From positions 1 through 34,972 of the forward strand of contig CAAFTW010000057.1 of assembly GCA_900766045.1 (NCBI GenBank): a DNA stretch of 34,972 nt, written 5' to 3'. This DNA is from Clostridia bacterium. GTDB taxonomy: Bacteria > Bacillota > Clostridia > Peptostreptococcales > Anaerovoracaceae. The translations under genes were made by a program, and so were the position numbers. Below the pieces are notes generated by a model. That model was not told the origin of the DNA. It did not search any database and saw only the letters and a program-made list of their open reading frames with translations. Of the stretch, positions 16,152 to 24,341 are shown piece by piece (the stretch's first letter is position 1; each line of letters opens with the position of its first letter).

Positions 16152-17312
16152 TTACTTGGAAGAGGACTTGCTGGATTTACTGGATGAAGACTTACTGCTG
16201 CTGGAGGAAGAGGAAGACTTCGTAGAGGAAGCTGTCTGCGGCTTGCCCCACTTCTCAACCTTCTTCAGGATTTTGGTCAGGGTCATGCTCTCTCTGAATC
16301 CGTTATCCTCAGCATACTGTTCAATCGTCTCGTTATACTGCTTCTTGAAGGTCTTCTCGGTGAATCCGGCATTCTTCAGCATTTTCTTCAGTGCCTTGTT
16401 ATACTGCTTGTCGGACAGATGGATGTTTTCCTTGTCGCCGATAGCGTAAATGACCAGTTTTGCCTTGACCGTGGCCTTTGCCTGCGTGGTGATGTCCTTC
16501 TCCGTCATGCCCTGAGCCTTCAGGAGCTTCTTCTTGGTCATGCCGTACTGCTTGGCAGCCTTGGTGTAATTCTCATCAAGTTTCTGCTTCTCATACTTCA
16601 GCTGGCGCTTCGGGTACTTCTTAACCTTGGAGCTGGTGAGAATCTGCTGCCAGAGTGAACTCTGCAGGGTGGACTCATTCTGCTGTTCCTTAGTTGCCAG
16701 AAGCTGCTTCTTAATGGAAGCCTCATAAGCCTTCTTGGTCTTATAGTTGGTGTACTTCTTTACAAAAGCTGTATTATATGTCGGTGTGCTGGTAACCTTC
16801 TTGGAATTGATCGTAACCGTGAAGACAACCTTCTTATTTCTCAGCTTCTTGGTGCTGTAGTTCTTCGGAAATGTCAGGTGCAGCTTGACCTTGCTTCCGA
16901 CCTTCTCACCGATCAGTCCGCTCTCAAATCCGTCGATCATTGTGCCGGAACCGATCTTCAGCGTATAATCGCTTGCGGATCCGCCGCTGAATGTCTTTCC
17001 ATTGATCTTTCCAACGTAGTCGATGCTTACGGTATCGCCCTTCTTAACCGTTCCGGTTTTAACGGTCTTGGTCGTTGCCTTTGCCTGAACATTGGACTTG
17101 ATCTGAGCATTAATCTCTTTCTGTGTTACCGTCGCCTTCGTCTTGGTGTAGGTCAGTCCCTTATACTTTCCAAGCTTGATGTACTTGTCATAATTCAAAT
17201 GCTGATAATTAGACGCATCAAAATAACCGCCCTTGATCAGGCATCCGAAAATCACTGCCAGCGCAGCGATAATGACCAGAACGATAATTACGATTTTTTT
17301 CTTTTTGGTCAT
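16152..17312 (-). CDS. Membrane-anchored FKBP/trigger-factor-like foldase
   Basis: The 386-residue product has a basic N-terminus and one membrane helix (about 7-27), then an extracytoplasmic part. Residues about 90-170 form an FKBP peptidyl-prolyl isomerase domain (DTVSIDYVGK, GSGTMIDGFESGLIG). Residues about 176-355 resemble the helical C-terminal arms of trigger factor. The last 28 residues are almost only Ser and Lys. It probably helps secreted proteins fold outside the membrane, in the role PrsA plays elsewhere, though PrsA has a parvulin domain. The cysteine in IFGC does not fit a lipobox well, so anchoring is more likely by an uncleaved helix. AAGGAG lies 10 nt upstream of the ATG. Confidence 0.8.
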   Translation of the reverse strand: MTKKKKIVIIVLVIIAALAVIFGCLIKGGYFDASNYQHLNYDKYIKLGKYKGLTYTKTKATVTQKEINAQIKSNVQAKATTKTVKTGTVKKGDTVSIDYVGKINGKTFSGGSASDYTLKIGSGTMIDGFESGLIGEKVGSKVKLHLTFPKNYSTKKLRNKKVVFTVTINSKKVTSTPTYNTAFVKKYTNYKTKKAYEASIKKQLLATKEQQNESTLQSSLWQQILTSSKVKKYPKRQLKYEKQKLDENYTKAAKQYGMTKKKLLKAQGMTEKDITTQAKATVKAKLVIYAIGDKENIHLSDKQYNKALKKMLKNAGFTEKTFKKQYNETIEQYAEDNGFRESMTLTKILKKVEKWGKPQTASSTKSSSSSSSSKSSSSKSSKSSSK

Positions 17313-17397
17313 GATACTATTACTCCTTAAATATACAATTGATCATTCCGCGTGCACTGGATAAGAACACATCCCCTACGTGCACACATCTTTGCAT

Positions 17398-17426
17398 ATT
17401 CTATCATCAATACAGCCCTAATTCAA
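17398..17426 (-). promoter_or_regulatory. Candidate promoter of the foldase gene
   Basis: On the minus strand TTGAAT (17421-17426) and TAGAAT (17398-17403) are spaced 17 bp. This leaves a leader of about 80 nt before the ATG at 17312. Confidence 0.5.
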
Positions 17427-17654
17427 ACCTCTTCCCTGTATTTCACATAAATTCCACAGATATCGCAGAAATCTATCGACTCAGCACTGGCTCAATGCTT
17501 TTACATTCGATACGCCCATGCCATTCCTTCCGCCAGCTTCCTACTATTCTGATATGAATTATAGAATTGACCTTCCGGCAAAATTAATGTTCAAGACTAA
17601 AATCTTCACATATTCAACACATACCACAGCTTCGGTTCAGTGTATAATGATTTT

Positions 17655-17747
17655 GTCAAGTGGTGAGTAATCATTGCTTGAACGTTCTTTCTTAATAATA
17701 AATATCGCAACCGGCAGATCCCCCTCGCGGGGATTTGTCGGTTTTTG
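17655..17747 (+). ncRNA. Candidate small RNA, about 90 nt
   Basis: A TATAAT box (17643-17648) is followed 7 nt later by an 11-bp hairpin (17656-17681) closed by a GTAA loop of GNRA type. Three of its pairs are G-U on the plus strand, which would be mismatches on the other strand, so a plus-strand RNA is indicated. A 28-nt A/T-rich single-stranded linker leads to a strong terminator hairpin with a T-run. No good -35 box is visible. It fits no RNA family I recognise. Confidence 0.55.
17710..17747 (+). terminator. Terminator of the small RNA
   Basis: The arms AACCGGCAGATCCCC and GGGGATTTGTCGGTT pair with two small internal mismatches around a TCGC-type loop. A run of five T follows. No protein gene precedes it on this strand. 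Confidence 0.75.
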
Positions 17748-17828
17748 GAATGTTCTCCGAGTTATGCACGGATACGATGCACAAAACTGCGGCCTCCCGG
17801 GAATTTTGCTGCAGTCTGATGAGAAATC

Positions 17829-18041
17829 TGATCCCAGCTTCCGCCTGAACCATGCTCACTGTGTCTCGCCGCCTGAGACAGAATGACAAGACAGGTCAGC
17901 AAGACAGGATGATGGCACGTGTATAACTATATACACTGACAGCCTTGATCCCAGCCGCCTAAGGCACAACGGTTGTGACACCCGTCTGAGACACAATAGC
18001 TAAGACGAACCAGCACTGTGTGTATACTAAATACACTGGGA
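17829..18041. repeat. Diverged tandem duplication
   Basis: Two direct copies begin with TGATCCCAGC (17829 and 17946). They share CTGAGACA, AAGAC and CAGCA blocks in the same order and end in a small palindrome, GTGTATA-ACTA-TATACAC (17919-17936) and GTGTAT-ACTAA-ATACAC (18020-18036). Copy lengths are about 112 and 96 bp. No coding function is seen. Confidence 0.55.
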
Positions 18042-18164
18042 ACAACACACATGCGCCAGGGTCCCCATTCTTCATAGACTTGTAACAATATTTTCCCATG
18101 AAACGATCCCAAATACATTCTGTTTATTTTTCATCTCGGAGAAACTGAAATTGCCCAAAAATCA

Positions 18165-18551
18165 TTGGTAAAATTACTGAAAAACACGTTATTGTACCAA
18201 GGCAAAAAATAATTTTGTACTGTGGAATTGATAATGCTGTTTCTTACCAAAACTTTGCATTAATTCAAGTACATTTCTCCCACTCGCTCACCCAAAATTA
18301 TAATTATCGATACACAAGAATAATAATTCAGCTTTCTTTTCAGCAAGCAGGCAGAAAAACTCGACATCAGTTATAATTAATTGAATATTCTTTTAATACG
18401 ATGGTCGAAAACGGTAAAATTCCACCTGACTGCCGGCCAAACAGCCTATAGCTACAATTGGTATTTGGTAGAAATCCTCGATTTCTTCCGATCCTACCCA
18501 AATTATACTGCATACTTGGTACGACATGCAGTTCTGACTGGATCCTACCAA
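18165..18551. repeat. Cluster of paired TTGGTA/TACCAA motifs
   Basis: Seven exact TTGGTA or TACCAA words lie within 387 bp. Three inverted pairs each span exactly 36 bp with 24 bp between the arms: 18165-18200, 18465-18500 (right arm TACCCA) and 18516-18551. Pairs two and three also share GATCC before the right arm. Single copies lie at 18245 and 18458. They look like protein-binding sites or small RNA hairpins. Confidence 0.5.
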
Positions 18552-18726
18552 GATAATAGCCGAGCTATGCATATTTTTACCCATGACGCCTGTATAAACG
18601 ATGAATACCAGAAAATAGAAGCCCAGATACCTTGCACCTGAAAGGACAAGGAAAATCTCACCCTTTTTTGACGCTGAAGCAGCCGGCTGTCCGGGAAGCT
18701 TGTTATCGTCTGACCGACAGACAGCA

Positions 18727-18777
18727 GAAAAATTCCCGGACCTGCCGACGCTGAATTGCCGGCAGGTCCGGGAATTT
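18727..18777 (-). terminator. atp operon terminator
   Basis: A perfect 17-bp stem (CCCGGACCTGCCG core) with a 12-nt loop is followed on the minus strand by TTTTTCTG. It starts about 20 nt after the atpC stop and is very stable. Confidence 0.92.
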
Positions 18778-18796
18778 CCTATTATATTATAACCGG

Positions 18797-19063
18797 TTAT
18801 TTATTCCATTCTGCCTGATCGCAGAACACGATGATATCATCGCGGACTTCAATATATCCGTTTTTGATATCGGCGGTCTTTACTTTTGAGCCGTCTTCGC
18901 GGATTTTCAGGGATCCGTTTTCGGCCAGAAGTTTGCAGCACCACTCGTGTCCGGGAAGGAATCCTTCTGAACCGCTGATTGTCCGTACGGTAACGGAATT
19001 CACATCACCGGAGTAAAATAATTCTTCCGGGGTCATTACCTCTACTTTTACTTTACGAGCCAT
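18797..19063 (-). CDS. atpC: F-type ATP synthase epsilon subunit, short form
   Basis: Epsilon binds gamma in the central stalk and couples F1 to the c-ring. The 88-residue product matches the N-terminal beta-sandwich domain (VKVEVMTPEELFYSGDV; GSEGFLPGHEW). The normal 130-140-residue protein has a C-terminal two-helix domain that can inhibit ATP hydrolysis; it is absent here. The terminator begins 20 nt beyond the stop, so there is no room for a frameshifted remainder and the short form looks genuine. GGAGGA lies 6 nt before the ATG. It is the last gene of the operon. Confidence 0.9.
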   Translation of the reverse strand: MARKVKVEVMTPEELFYSGDVNSVTVRTISGSEGFLPGHEWCCKLLAENGSLKIREDGSKVKTADIKNGYIEVRDDIIVFCDQAEWNK

Positions 19064-19109
19064 TTTGATTCCTCCGCATTATATACTCTCAGAAAGCTGG
19101 GCCTCTTGC

Positions 19110-20585
19110 TTAGTTCTTTTTGTCGGAAGAAGCGTCGTCTGCGTTATCGTCGTTATCATGGTCTTCGGCTCCGGCCATGGAAACCTGGCTGTCTGCCTTG
19201 GACTTCTTATATTTCTCGACGACATCGTCGATTCCGCCTGCGAACAGGAACATCTCCTCTGGAATCTCGTCATATTTTCCGTCGAGGATGCCCTGGAAGC
19301 TTGCGATGGTCTCTTTCAGCGGAACGTAGCGGCCCTTCATGCCGGTGAACTGTTCTGCGACTGTGAACGGCTGGGACAGGAAACGCTGAATCTTACGGGC
19401 ACGGGATACGGTCTTCTTATCTTCTTCAGACAGCTCATCCATACCCAGAATAGCGATGATATCCTGCAGGTCTTTATATTTCTGCAGAATCTCCTGTACA
19501 CGGCGCGCGGTCTCGTAGTGCTCCTTGCCGACGATCAGCGGATCCAGGATTCGGGATGTGGATGCCAGCGGATCTACAGCCGGGTAAATGCCCAGCTCGG
19601 TGATGGAACGGTCCAGTACGGTGGTCGCGTCCAGATGGGCGAATGTGGTGGCCGGCGCAGGGTCGGTCAGGTCGTCCGCAGGGACGTATACCGCCTGAAC
19701 GGAAGTAATGGATCCGTCCTTGGTGGAAGTAATTCTTTCCTGCAGGTCACCCATTTCATTGGCCAGGGTCGGCTGGTAGCCTACTGCGGAAGGAACACGT
19801 CCCAGCAGCGCGGATACCTCAGAACCTGCCTGGGTGAAACGGTAAATATTATCGATGAAGAGCAGTACATCCTGCTTCTCATGGTCACGGAAGTACTCGG
19901 CCATAGTCAGTCCGGTCAGGGCTACACGCATTCTGGCCCCTGGCGGCTCGTTCATCTGTCCGAATACCATGGCGGTCTTATCCAGAACGCCGGATGCGGA
20001 CATTTCTCCGTAGAGGTCGTTACCTTCACGGGTACGCTCTCCAACGCCGGCAAATACGGAAATTCCGTTACGCTCTGTGGCGATGTTGTGAATCAGCTCC
20101 TGAATCAGAACGGTTTTTCCTACTCCAGCTCCGCCGAAGAGGCCGACCTTTCCACCTCGTGTGTACGGGGCGATCAGGTCGATGACCTTGATTCCTGTTT
20201 CGAAAATCTGGGATGATGTATCCTGGTCTTCGAAGGCAGGGGCCTTTCTGTGAATCGGCCATTTTTCATCACATTTTACTTCGCCCTTGCGGTCGATCGG
20301 ATCGCCGAGGACGTTGAAGAGACGTCCGAGGACGTTCTTTCCTACCGGTACGGAAATCGGAGCGCCCGTATCGACAGCTTCCATGCCTCTGGACAGTCCG
20401 TCCGTGGAGGACAGGGCAACGCAGCGGACCTGGTCGTCTCCTTTATGCTGAGCGACTTCGGCGACGATCTTGCCGCCGTCCTTTGTCTTAATCTCAATGG
20501 CGTTCATCAGTTCCGGAAGTTCGTCCGGCTTAAATTTAATATCTATAACTGGTCCGATAATCTCATGAATCTTTCCCTTGTTCAA
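19110..20585 (-). CDS. atpD: F-type ATP synthase beta subunit
   Basis: Beta carries the catalytic nucleotide sites of F1. The protein has P-loop GGAGVGKT (151-158), GERTREGNDLYGEM with the catalytic Glu, and the DELSEED loop (LGMDELSEEDK). It is 491 residues, about 25-30 longer than usual; the excess is a low-complexity acidic C-terminal tail (about 461-491, rich in Asp, Ala, Ser). It lies 20 bp after atpG and 46 bp before atpC. Confidence 0.97.
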   Translation of the reverse strand: MNKGKIHEIIGPVIDIKFKPDELPELMNAIEIKTKDGGKIVAEVAQHKGDDQVRCVALSSTDGLSRGMEAVDTGAPISVPVGKNVLGRLFNVLGDPIDRKGEVKCDEKWPIHRKAPAFEDQDTSSQIFETGIKVIDLIAPYTRGGKVGLFGGAGVGKTVLIQELIHNIATERNGISVFAGVGERTREGNDLYGEMSASGVLDKTAMVFGQMNEPPGARMRVALTGLTMAEYFRDHEKQDVLLFIDNIYRFTQAGSEVSALLGRVPSAVGYQPTLANEMGDLQERITSTKDGSITSVQAVYVPADDLTDPAPATTFAHLDATTVLDRSITELGIYPAVDPLASTSRILDPLIVGKEHYETARRVQEILQKYKDLQDIIAILGMDELSEEDKKTVSRARKIQRFLSQPFTVAEQFTGMKGRYVPLKETIASFQGILDGKYDEIPEEMFLFAGGIDDVVEKYKKSKADSQVSMAGAEDHDNDDNADDASSDKKN

Positions 20586-20605
20586 TGATCTTACCTCCTC
20601 TATTT

Positions 20606-21499
20606 CTAACCCATCGCTTCCGAACCGGATACGATCTCGATAATCTCGTTGGTGATCTGTGTCTGGCGAGCGCGGTTGTACTGCGTCTGAAGCTGATCCA
20701 GCAGATCGGACGCATTGTCGTTGGCATTCTCCATGGCTTCACGTCTTGCGGCGTGCTCACAGGTCACGGACTCGATTGCCGCTCTGTACAGCTGGAGTTC
20801 GACGTACTCCGGAACCAGGTATTCAAACACGGCTTCCGGTGAAGGGTCGTATTCAACCGGATGGCGGAATCCGCTCTTCTTTACTTCCTTATCTTCTTTC
20901 TTCTTCAGCTTATTTACGTCAATTGGCAGAATCCGCTGTGTGGCGGTTTTCTGTACCAGTGGGTTGACGTAGGCTGTGGAAACGAAAACGATCTCATCGA
21001 TCTTTCCTTCATGGAATTCGCGCATGAGCGGCTGGGCGATTTCGTGCACGGCACTGTAATCAACCTTGTCCGCAAACGCGTCCACATCCAGCTTACTGTC
21101 CAGCATCTCGTATCCACGGCGTTTAAAATATTCTTCACCGCGGGATCCGAGGCACAGCATTTTTACGTGATGTTCACAGTGGTCAACGGCTTCCTGGGCG
21201 GCACGGATAACGTCTCCGTTAAATGACCCACAAAGTCCGCTGCTGCTGGTGATAACTACAAAACACGTCGTTTTTACTTCACGCCTGCCCAGGATATAGC
21301 GCTGCGGCACCTGCGAGGCGTCCGCAAAGGCTTCCTGAGCAGATTCAATCAGACGGTGAAGATAATACTGACTGTGCAGAAGCGTTGCTTTCGCGATCCT
21401 CAGTTTGGAGGCAGAAACCAGCTTCATGGCGTTGGTAATGCGCTCGGTGCTCTGAATGCTCCGGATACGGCGCTTTATGTCCTGCATATGTTCCGCCAT
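20606..21499 (-). CDS. atpG: F-type ATP synthase gamma subunit
   Basis: Gamma is the rotating shaft that links the c-ring to the alpha/beta hexamer. The 297-residue product begins with the family pattern IKRRIRSIQSTERITNAMKLVSASKL, contains SSGLCGSFNGDVI in the middle domain, and ends with the conserved YNRARQTQITNEIIEIVSGSEAM helix. Residues around 185-215 carry a Lys-rich insertion (KLKKKEDKEVKKSGF). It lies 19 bp after atpA. Confidence 0.96.
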   Translation of the reverse strand: MAEHMQDIKRRIRSIQSTERITNAMKLVSASKLRIAKATLLHSQYYLHRLIESAQEAFADASQVPQRYILGRREVKTTCFVVITSSSGLCGSFNGDVIRAAQEAVDHCEHHVKMLCLGSRGEEYFKRRGYEMLDSKLDVDAFADKVDYSAVHEIAQPLMREFHEGKIDEIVFVSTAYVNPLVQKTATQRILPIDVNKLKKKEDKEVKKSGFRHPVEYDPSPEAVFEYLVPEYVELQLYRAAIESVTCEHAARREAMENANDNASDLLDQLQTQYNRARQTQITNEIIEIVSGSEAMG

Positions 21500-21518
21500 A
21501 CTTCACACCTGCCTTCCT

Positions 21519-23039
21519 TTACTGTTCAATCTCCTTCTTAAACTGCTCCTTAAACGCATTGATTCCCTTAACCAGAGACTGCTCCGCCTTTTCCGTAAGG
21601 TCGCCTGTCTCATGAATCTCCTGCGCAATTTCCGGATAACGGTCATTCATATACGGATAAAACTCTTCTTCGAAACGTCCCAGTCTCTCATTCGGAACTT
21701 CATCCAGCATACTATGAACTGCCGCGTACAGAATCATGACCTGGTCAGCGACATCCAGCGGATGGTACTGCGGCTGGCGCAGAATCTGCATCAGTGTGGC
21801 GCCGTGCTCCAGGCTCTTCTTTGTAGCCGGATCGACATCCGATCCGAACTGCGCGAAGGACTGCAGCTCACGGTACTGGGACAGGATCAGCTTGATCTTG
21901 GATGAAACTTTCTTCATGGCCTTGATCTGCGCTTTTCCTCCTACACGGGATACGGAAATTCCGGCGTTGATGGCCGGACGCTGTCCAGAGAAGAACAGCT
22001 CCGATTCCAGGAAGATCTGTCCGTCGGTGATGGAAATAACGTTGGTCGGAATGTAGGCGGAAATATCTCCTGCCTGCGTCTCAATCAAAGGAATCGCCGT
22101 CATCGAACCGCCGCCCAGTTCGTCAGAAAGCTTGGCGGCACGCTCCAGAAGTCTGCTGTGCAGATAGAAAACGTCTCCCGGATAAGCTTCACGCCCTGGC
22201 GGTCTTCTCAGGAGCAGGGACATTGCACGGTATGCCACCGCGTGCTTGGACAGGTCATCATAGATGATCAGCACGTCCCTTCCCTTATACATAAAATACT
22301 CACCCAGCGCGCATCCTGCGTACGGGGCAATGTACTGCATCGGCGCAGCGGCACTGGCCGTCGCGGATACAATCGTGGTGTATTCCATTGCGCCGTGGTC
22401 TTTCAGTGTCTGCATCAGCTGCGCAACCGTGGACTGTTTCTGCCCGATTGCGACATAAATGCAGATCATGTTCTTTCCCTTCTGGTTCAGAATCGTATCA
22501 ACGGCCAGAGCGGTCTTTCCGGTCTGACGGTCTCCGATGATCAGCTCACGCTGACCCTTTCCGATAGGAACCATGGAGTCGATGGCCTTGATTCCGGTCT
22601 GCATTGGCTGCTCAACCGGCTGTCTGTCCAGCACTCCCGGTGCCGGGCACTCGACCGGCCTGGACTCTTCTGTGTGAATGGCAGCGCCTCCGTCAATCGG
22701 ACGGCCCAGCGCGTCAACGACACGGCCGATCATTTCTTCACCAACCGGCATCTGAACAACCTGACCCGTCGGCTTGACGATATCGCCCTCACCGATTTCA
22801 TAGTCATCACCCAGAATAACGGCTCCGACATTATCTTCTTCCAGGTTCAGCGCCATGCCGTACACATCGTGCGGAAACTTCAGCAGTTCTCCGGACATGC
22901 AGTGACGCAGGCCGTAAATCCTGGCGATTCCGTCTCCGACCTGCATGACGCGGCCGAAATCGGAAACATCTAACTCACTACTGTAATTTTCTATTTCATT
23001 TTTTATTAATGTACTGATCTCATCAGGTTTTAAATCCAT
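21519..23039 (-). CDS. atpA: F-type ATP synthase alpha subunit
   Basis: Alpha alternates with beta and holds the non-catalytic nucleotide sites. The 506-residue protein, of normal length, shows GRVVDALGRPIDGG (105-118), P-loop GDRQTGKT (169-176) and the conserved late segment SVSRVGGKAQIKAMKKV including the arginine finger. It lies between atpH (60 bp) and atpG (19 bp). Confidence 0.97.
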   Translation of the reverse strand: MDLKPDEISTLIKNEIENYSSELDVSDFGRVMQVGDGIARIYGLRHCMSGELLKFPHDVYGMALNLEEDNVGAVILGDDYEIGEGDIVKPTGQVVQMPVGEEMIGRVVDALGRPIDGGAAIHTEESRPVECPAPGVLDRQPVEQPMQTGIKAIDSMVPIGKGQRELIIGDRQTGKTALAVDTILNQKGKNMICIYVAIGQKQSTVAQLMQTLKDHGAMEYTTIVSATASAAAPMQYIAPYAGCALGEYFMYKGRDVLIIYDDLSKHAVAYRAMSLLLRRPPGREAYPGDVFYLHSRLLERAAKLSDELGGGSMTAIPLIETQAGDISAYIPTNVISITDGQIFLESELFFSGQRPAINAGISVSRVGGKAQIKAMKKVSSKIKLILSQYRELQSFAQFGSDVDPATKKSLEHGATLMQILRQPQYHPLDVADQVMILYAAVHSMLDEVPNERLGRFEEEFYPYMNDRYPEIAQEIHETGDLTEKAEQSLVKGINAFKEQFKKEIEQ

Positions 23040-23099
23040 AACGATCTTCCTCCCCGACTTTCCAGGCTTATCTCCGCCGCATCATTCAGATGGCTTCCG

Positions 23100-23642
23100 T
23101 TAAAGCGATCCATTCTGAATCTTCTCATGCAGCTCCTCCAGACGGCTTCTCAGCGAAGCGTCAATCAGCTGGTCTTCCGCGTAAATCTTCACCCCTCCGA
23201 TCAGGCTCTTATCGATACGATTATGAAGCCTGATCTTCTTATGATAGAAGGCTGAAATCTCACGGTTAAAGCGATCCATCTCATCATCGCTCAGCGGAAC
23301 GGCAGATTCAATCACGCCTTCACCGACATTCTTCTCATGGTCATCAATTGCGTCGTACTCTTTCACAATCTGGTGGAAGAGCGCGACACGGCCTTTATCC
23401 ACAAGCAGACAGAGAAAATGTTCATTCACATCCGTAATCTTGTCTTTAAAGATATCCTCTATCTTCTGCTTCTTAATGACCTTAGAGATCGCCGGATCCT
23501 GCAGAAATCTGCAGAACATTTTATTGTCATTGAATATGCTCTCCAGCTGGTGAAGCTCATCCCGGACTTCTCCGGTATTTTTACTGTCGATTGCGGCACC
23601 GTATAAGCCTCTCGCGTATACTTCAGCGATTGCAATTTCCAT
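23100..23642 (-). CDS. atpH: F-type ATP synthase delta subunit
   Basis: Delta caps F1 and joins it to the b-subunit peripheral stalk. The 180-residue protein has the N-terminal helical bundle (AEVYARGLYGAA) and the conserved C-terminal stretch DKSLIGGVKIYAEDQLIDASLRSRL. It lies 26 bp after atpF and 60 bp before atpA. Confidence 0.95.
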   Translation of the reverse strand: MEIAIAEVYARGLYGAAIDSKNTGEVRDELHQLESIFNDNKMFCRFLQDPAISKVIKKQKIEDIFKDKITDVNEHFLCLLVDKGRVALFHQIVKEYDAIDDHEKNVGEGVIESAVPLSDDEMDRFNREISAFYHKKIRLHNRIDKSLIGGVKIYAEDQLIDASLRSRLEELHEKIQNGSL

Positions 23643-23668
23643 AGCCGTTTCACCTCTTCCAGATCCGG

Positions 23669-24172
23669 TTACTTCTTCTCACCGGCATCCTTCAATACTT
23701 TATCGATGATCTCCTTATGGTCCTCAGGAGTAATTTCCTTCTCCATAATTCTGCCGGCTGCTTCTACGGCCAGGTCGCCGACTTCCGTACGCAGCTGACG
23801 TCTTGCAGCCTGCTGCTGACGCTCAATCTCCTGCTGAGAGCGCATAACTGCCTGATGCGCCTGTTCGTTGGCTTCGTCGACGATGCGGTCCGCCTGCACT
23901 CGTGCCTGCCTGCGGGCATCCTGAATGATCTGGCGTCCCTCTTCCTCTGCACCGGCAATCTGTTTCTCATATGCCTTCAGCGTCTTCTCCGCTTTCCGGC
24001 TCGTCTTACTTGCGTGATCCAGTGTATCCTGTACAGACTTGCTTCTGGCTTCCATGTAATTATGCACTTTCTCGAAGAAGAAGTGCTTCAGGATGCCGAA
24101 CAGCACCAGGAAGGTGATGATCGCAAACAGGAAGTTCCAGTTGAATTCAAACAGTCCCTGTGTAACTTTCAT
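23669..24172 (-). CDS. atpF: F-type ATP synthase b subunit
   Basis: Subunit b forms the peripheral stalk. The 167-residue protein has one N-terminal membrane helix (about 11-33) and a long, highly charged coiled coil with many Gln, Arg and Glu residues. AAAGGAGGT lies 6 nt before the ATG, a stronger ribosome-binding site than most in the operon, and the 169-bp structured spacer lies directly upstream. Confidence 0.95.
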   Translation of the reverse strand: MKVTQGLFEFNWNFLFAIITFLVLFGILKHFFFEKVHNYMEARSKSVQDTLDHASKTSRKAEKTLKAYEKQIAGAEEEGRQIIQDARRQARVQADRIVDEANEQAHQAVMRSQQEIERQQQAARRQLRTEVGDLAVEAAGRIMEKEITPEDHKEIIDKVLKDAGEKK

Positions 24173-24197
24173 CCTCTGACCTCCTTTACCCTACTCT

Positions 24198-24323
24198 ATA
24201 GACAAAAGCCAGCCGTGCAAGGAAACTCCGGATGCATCCGTCCCGGAGTCCTGTGTGAACCATACCAGAAACTCCGCGCACATCCGTCCCGGAGCCCTCT
24301 GGCCCGGCCGCCTTTTGTCTGTA
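24198..24323 (-). ncRNA. Structured spacer between atpE and atpF
   Basis: Within the operon an outer inverted repeat (GACAAAAG at about 24201 and CTTTTGTC at about 24312) encloses two tandem copies of a 30-bp unit (24222-24251 and 24268-24297, 25 of 30 positions equal, period 46). Each unit can itself fold through CTCCG/CGGAG. The mRNA could form a closed multi-branch structure just after the c-subunit gene. No U-run follows, so it is not a plain terminator. Confidence 0.55.
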
Positions 24324-24341
24324 TACTGTGCATTGAATACA

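Larger units (their letters stand above)
17427..18726. other. Gene-free region with small RNA and repeats
   Basis: About 1.3 kb between the foldase promoter and the atp terminator contain no credible protein gene; the short frames there have no motif or ribosome-binding site. Its recognisable contents are the small RNA candidate (17655-17747), a diverged tandem duplication (17829-18041) and a group of TTGGTA/TACCAA motifs (18165-18551). It is more AT-rich than the flanking genes. Confidence 0.6.

Noticed and set aside
17230..17245. Lipoprotein signal in the foldase
   Set aside because: The cysteine in AVIFGC has Phe at the -2 position and no clear lipobox, so an uncleaved membrane helix is more likely.
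18381..18641. 86-codon frame in the TTGGTA region
   Set aside because: No ribosome-binding site, and its repeated residues simply reflect the TTGGTA/TACCAA DNA repeats.
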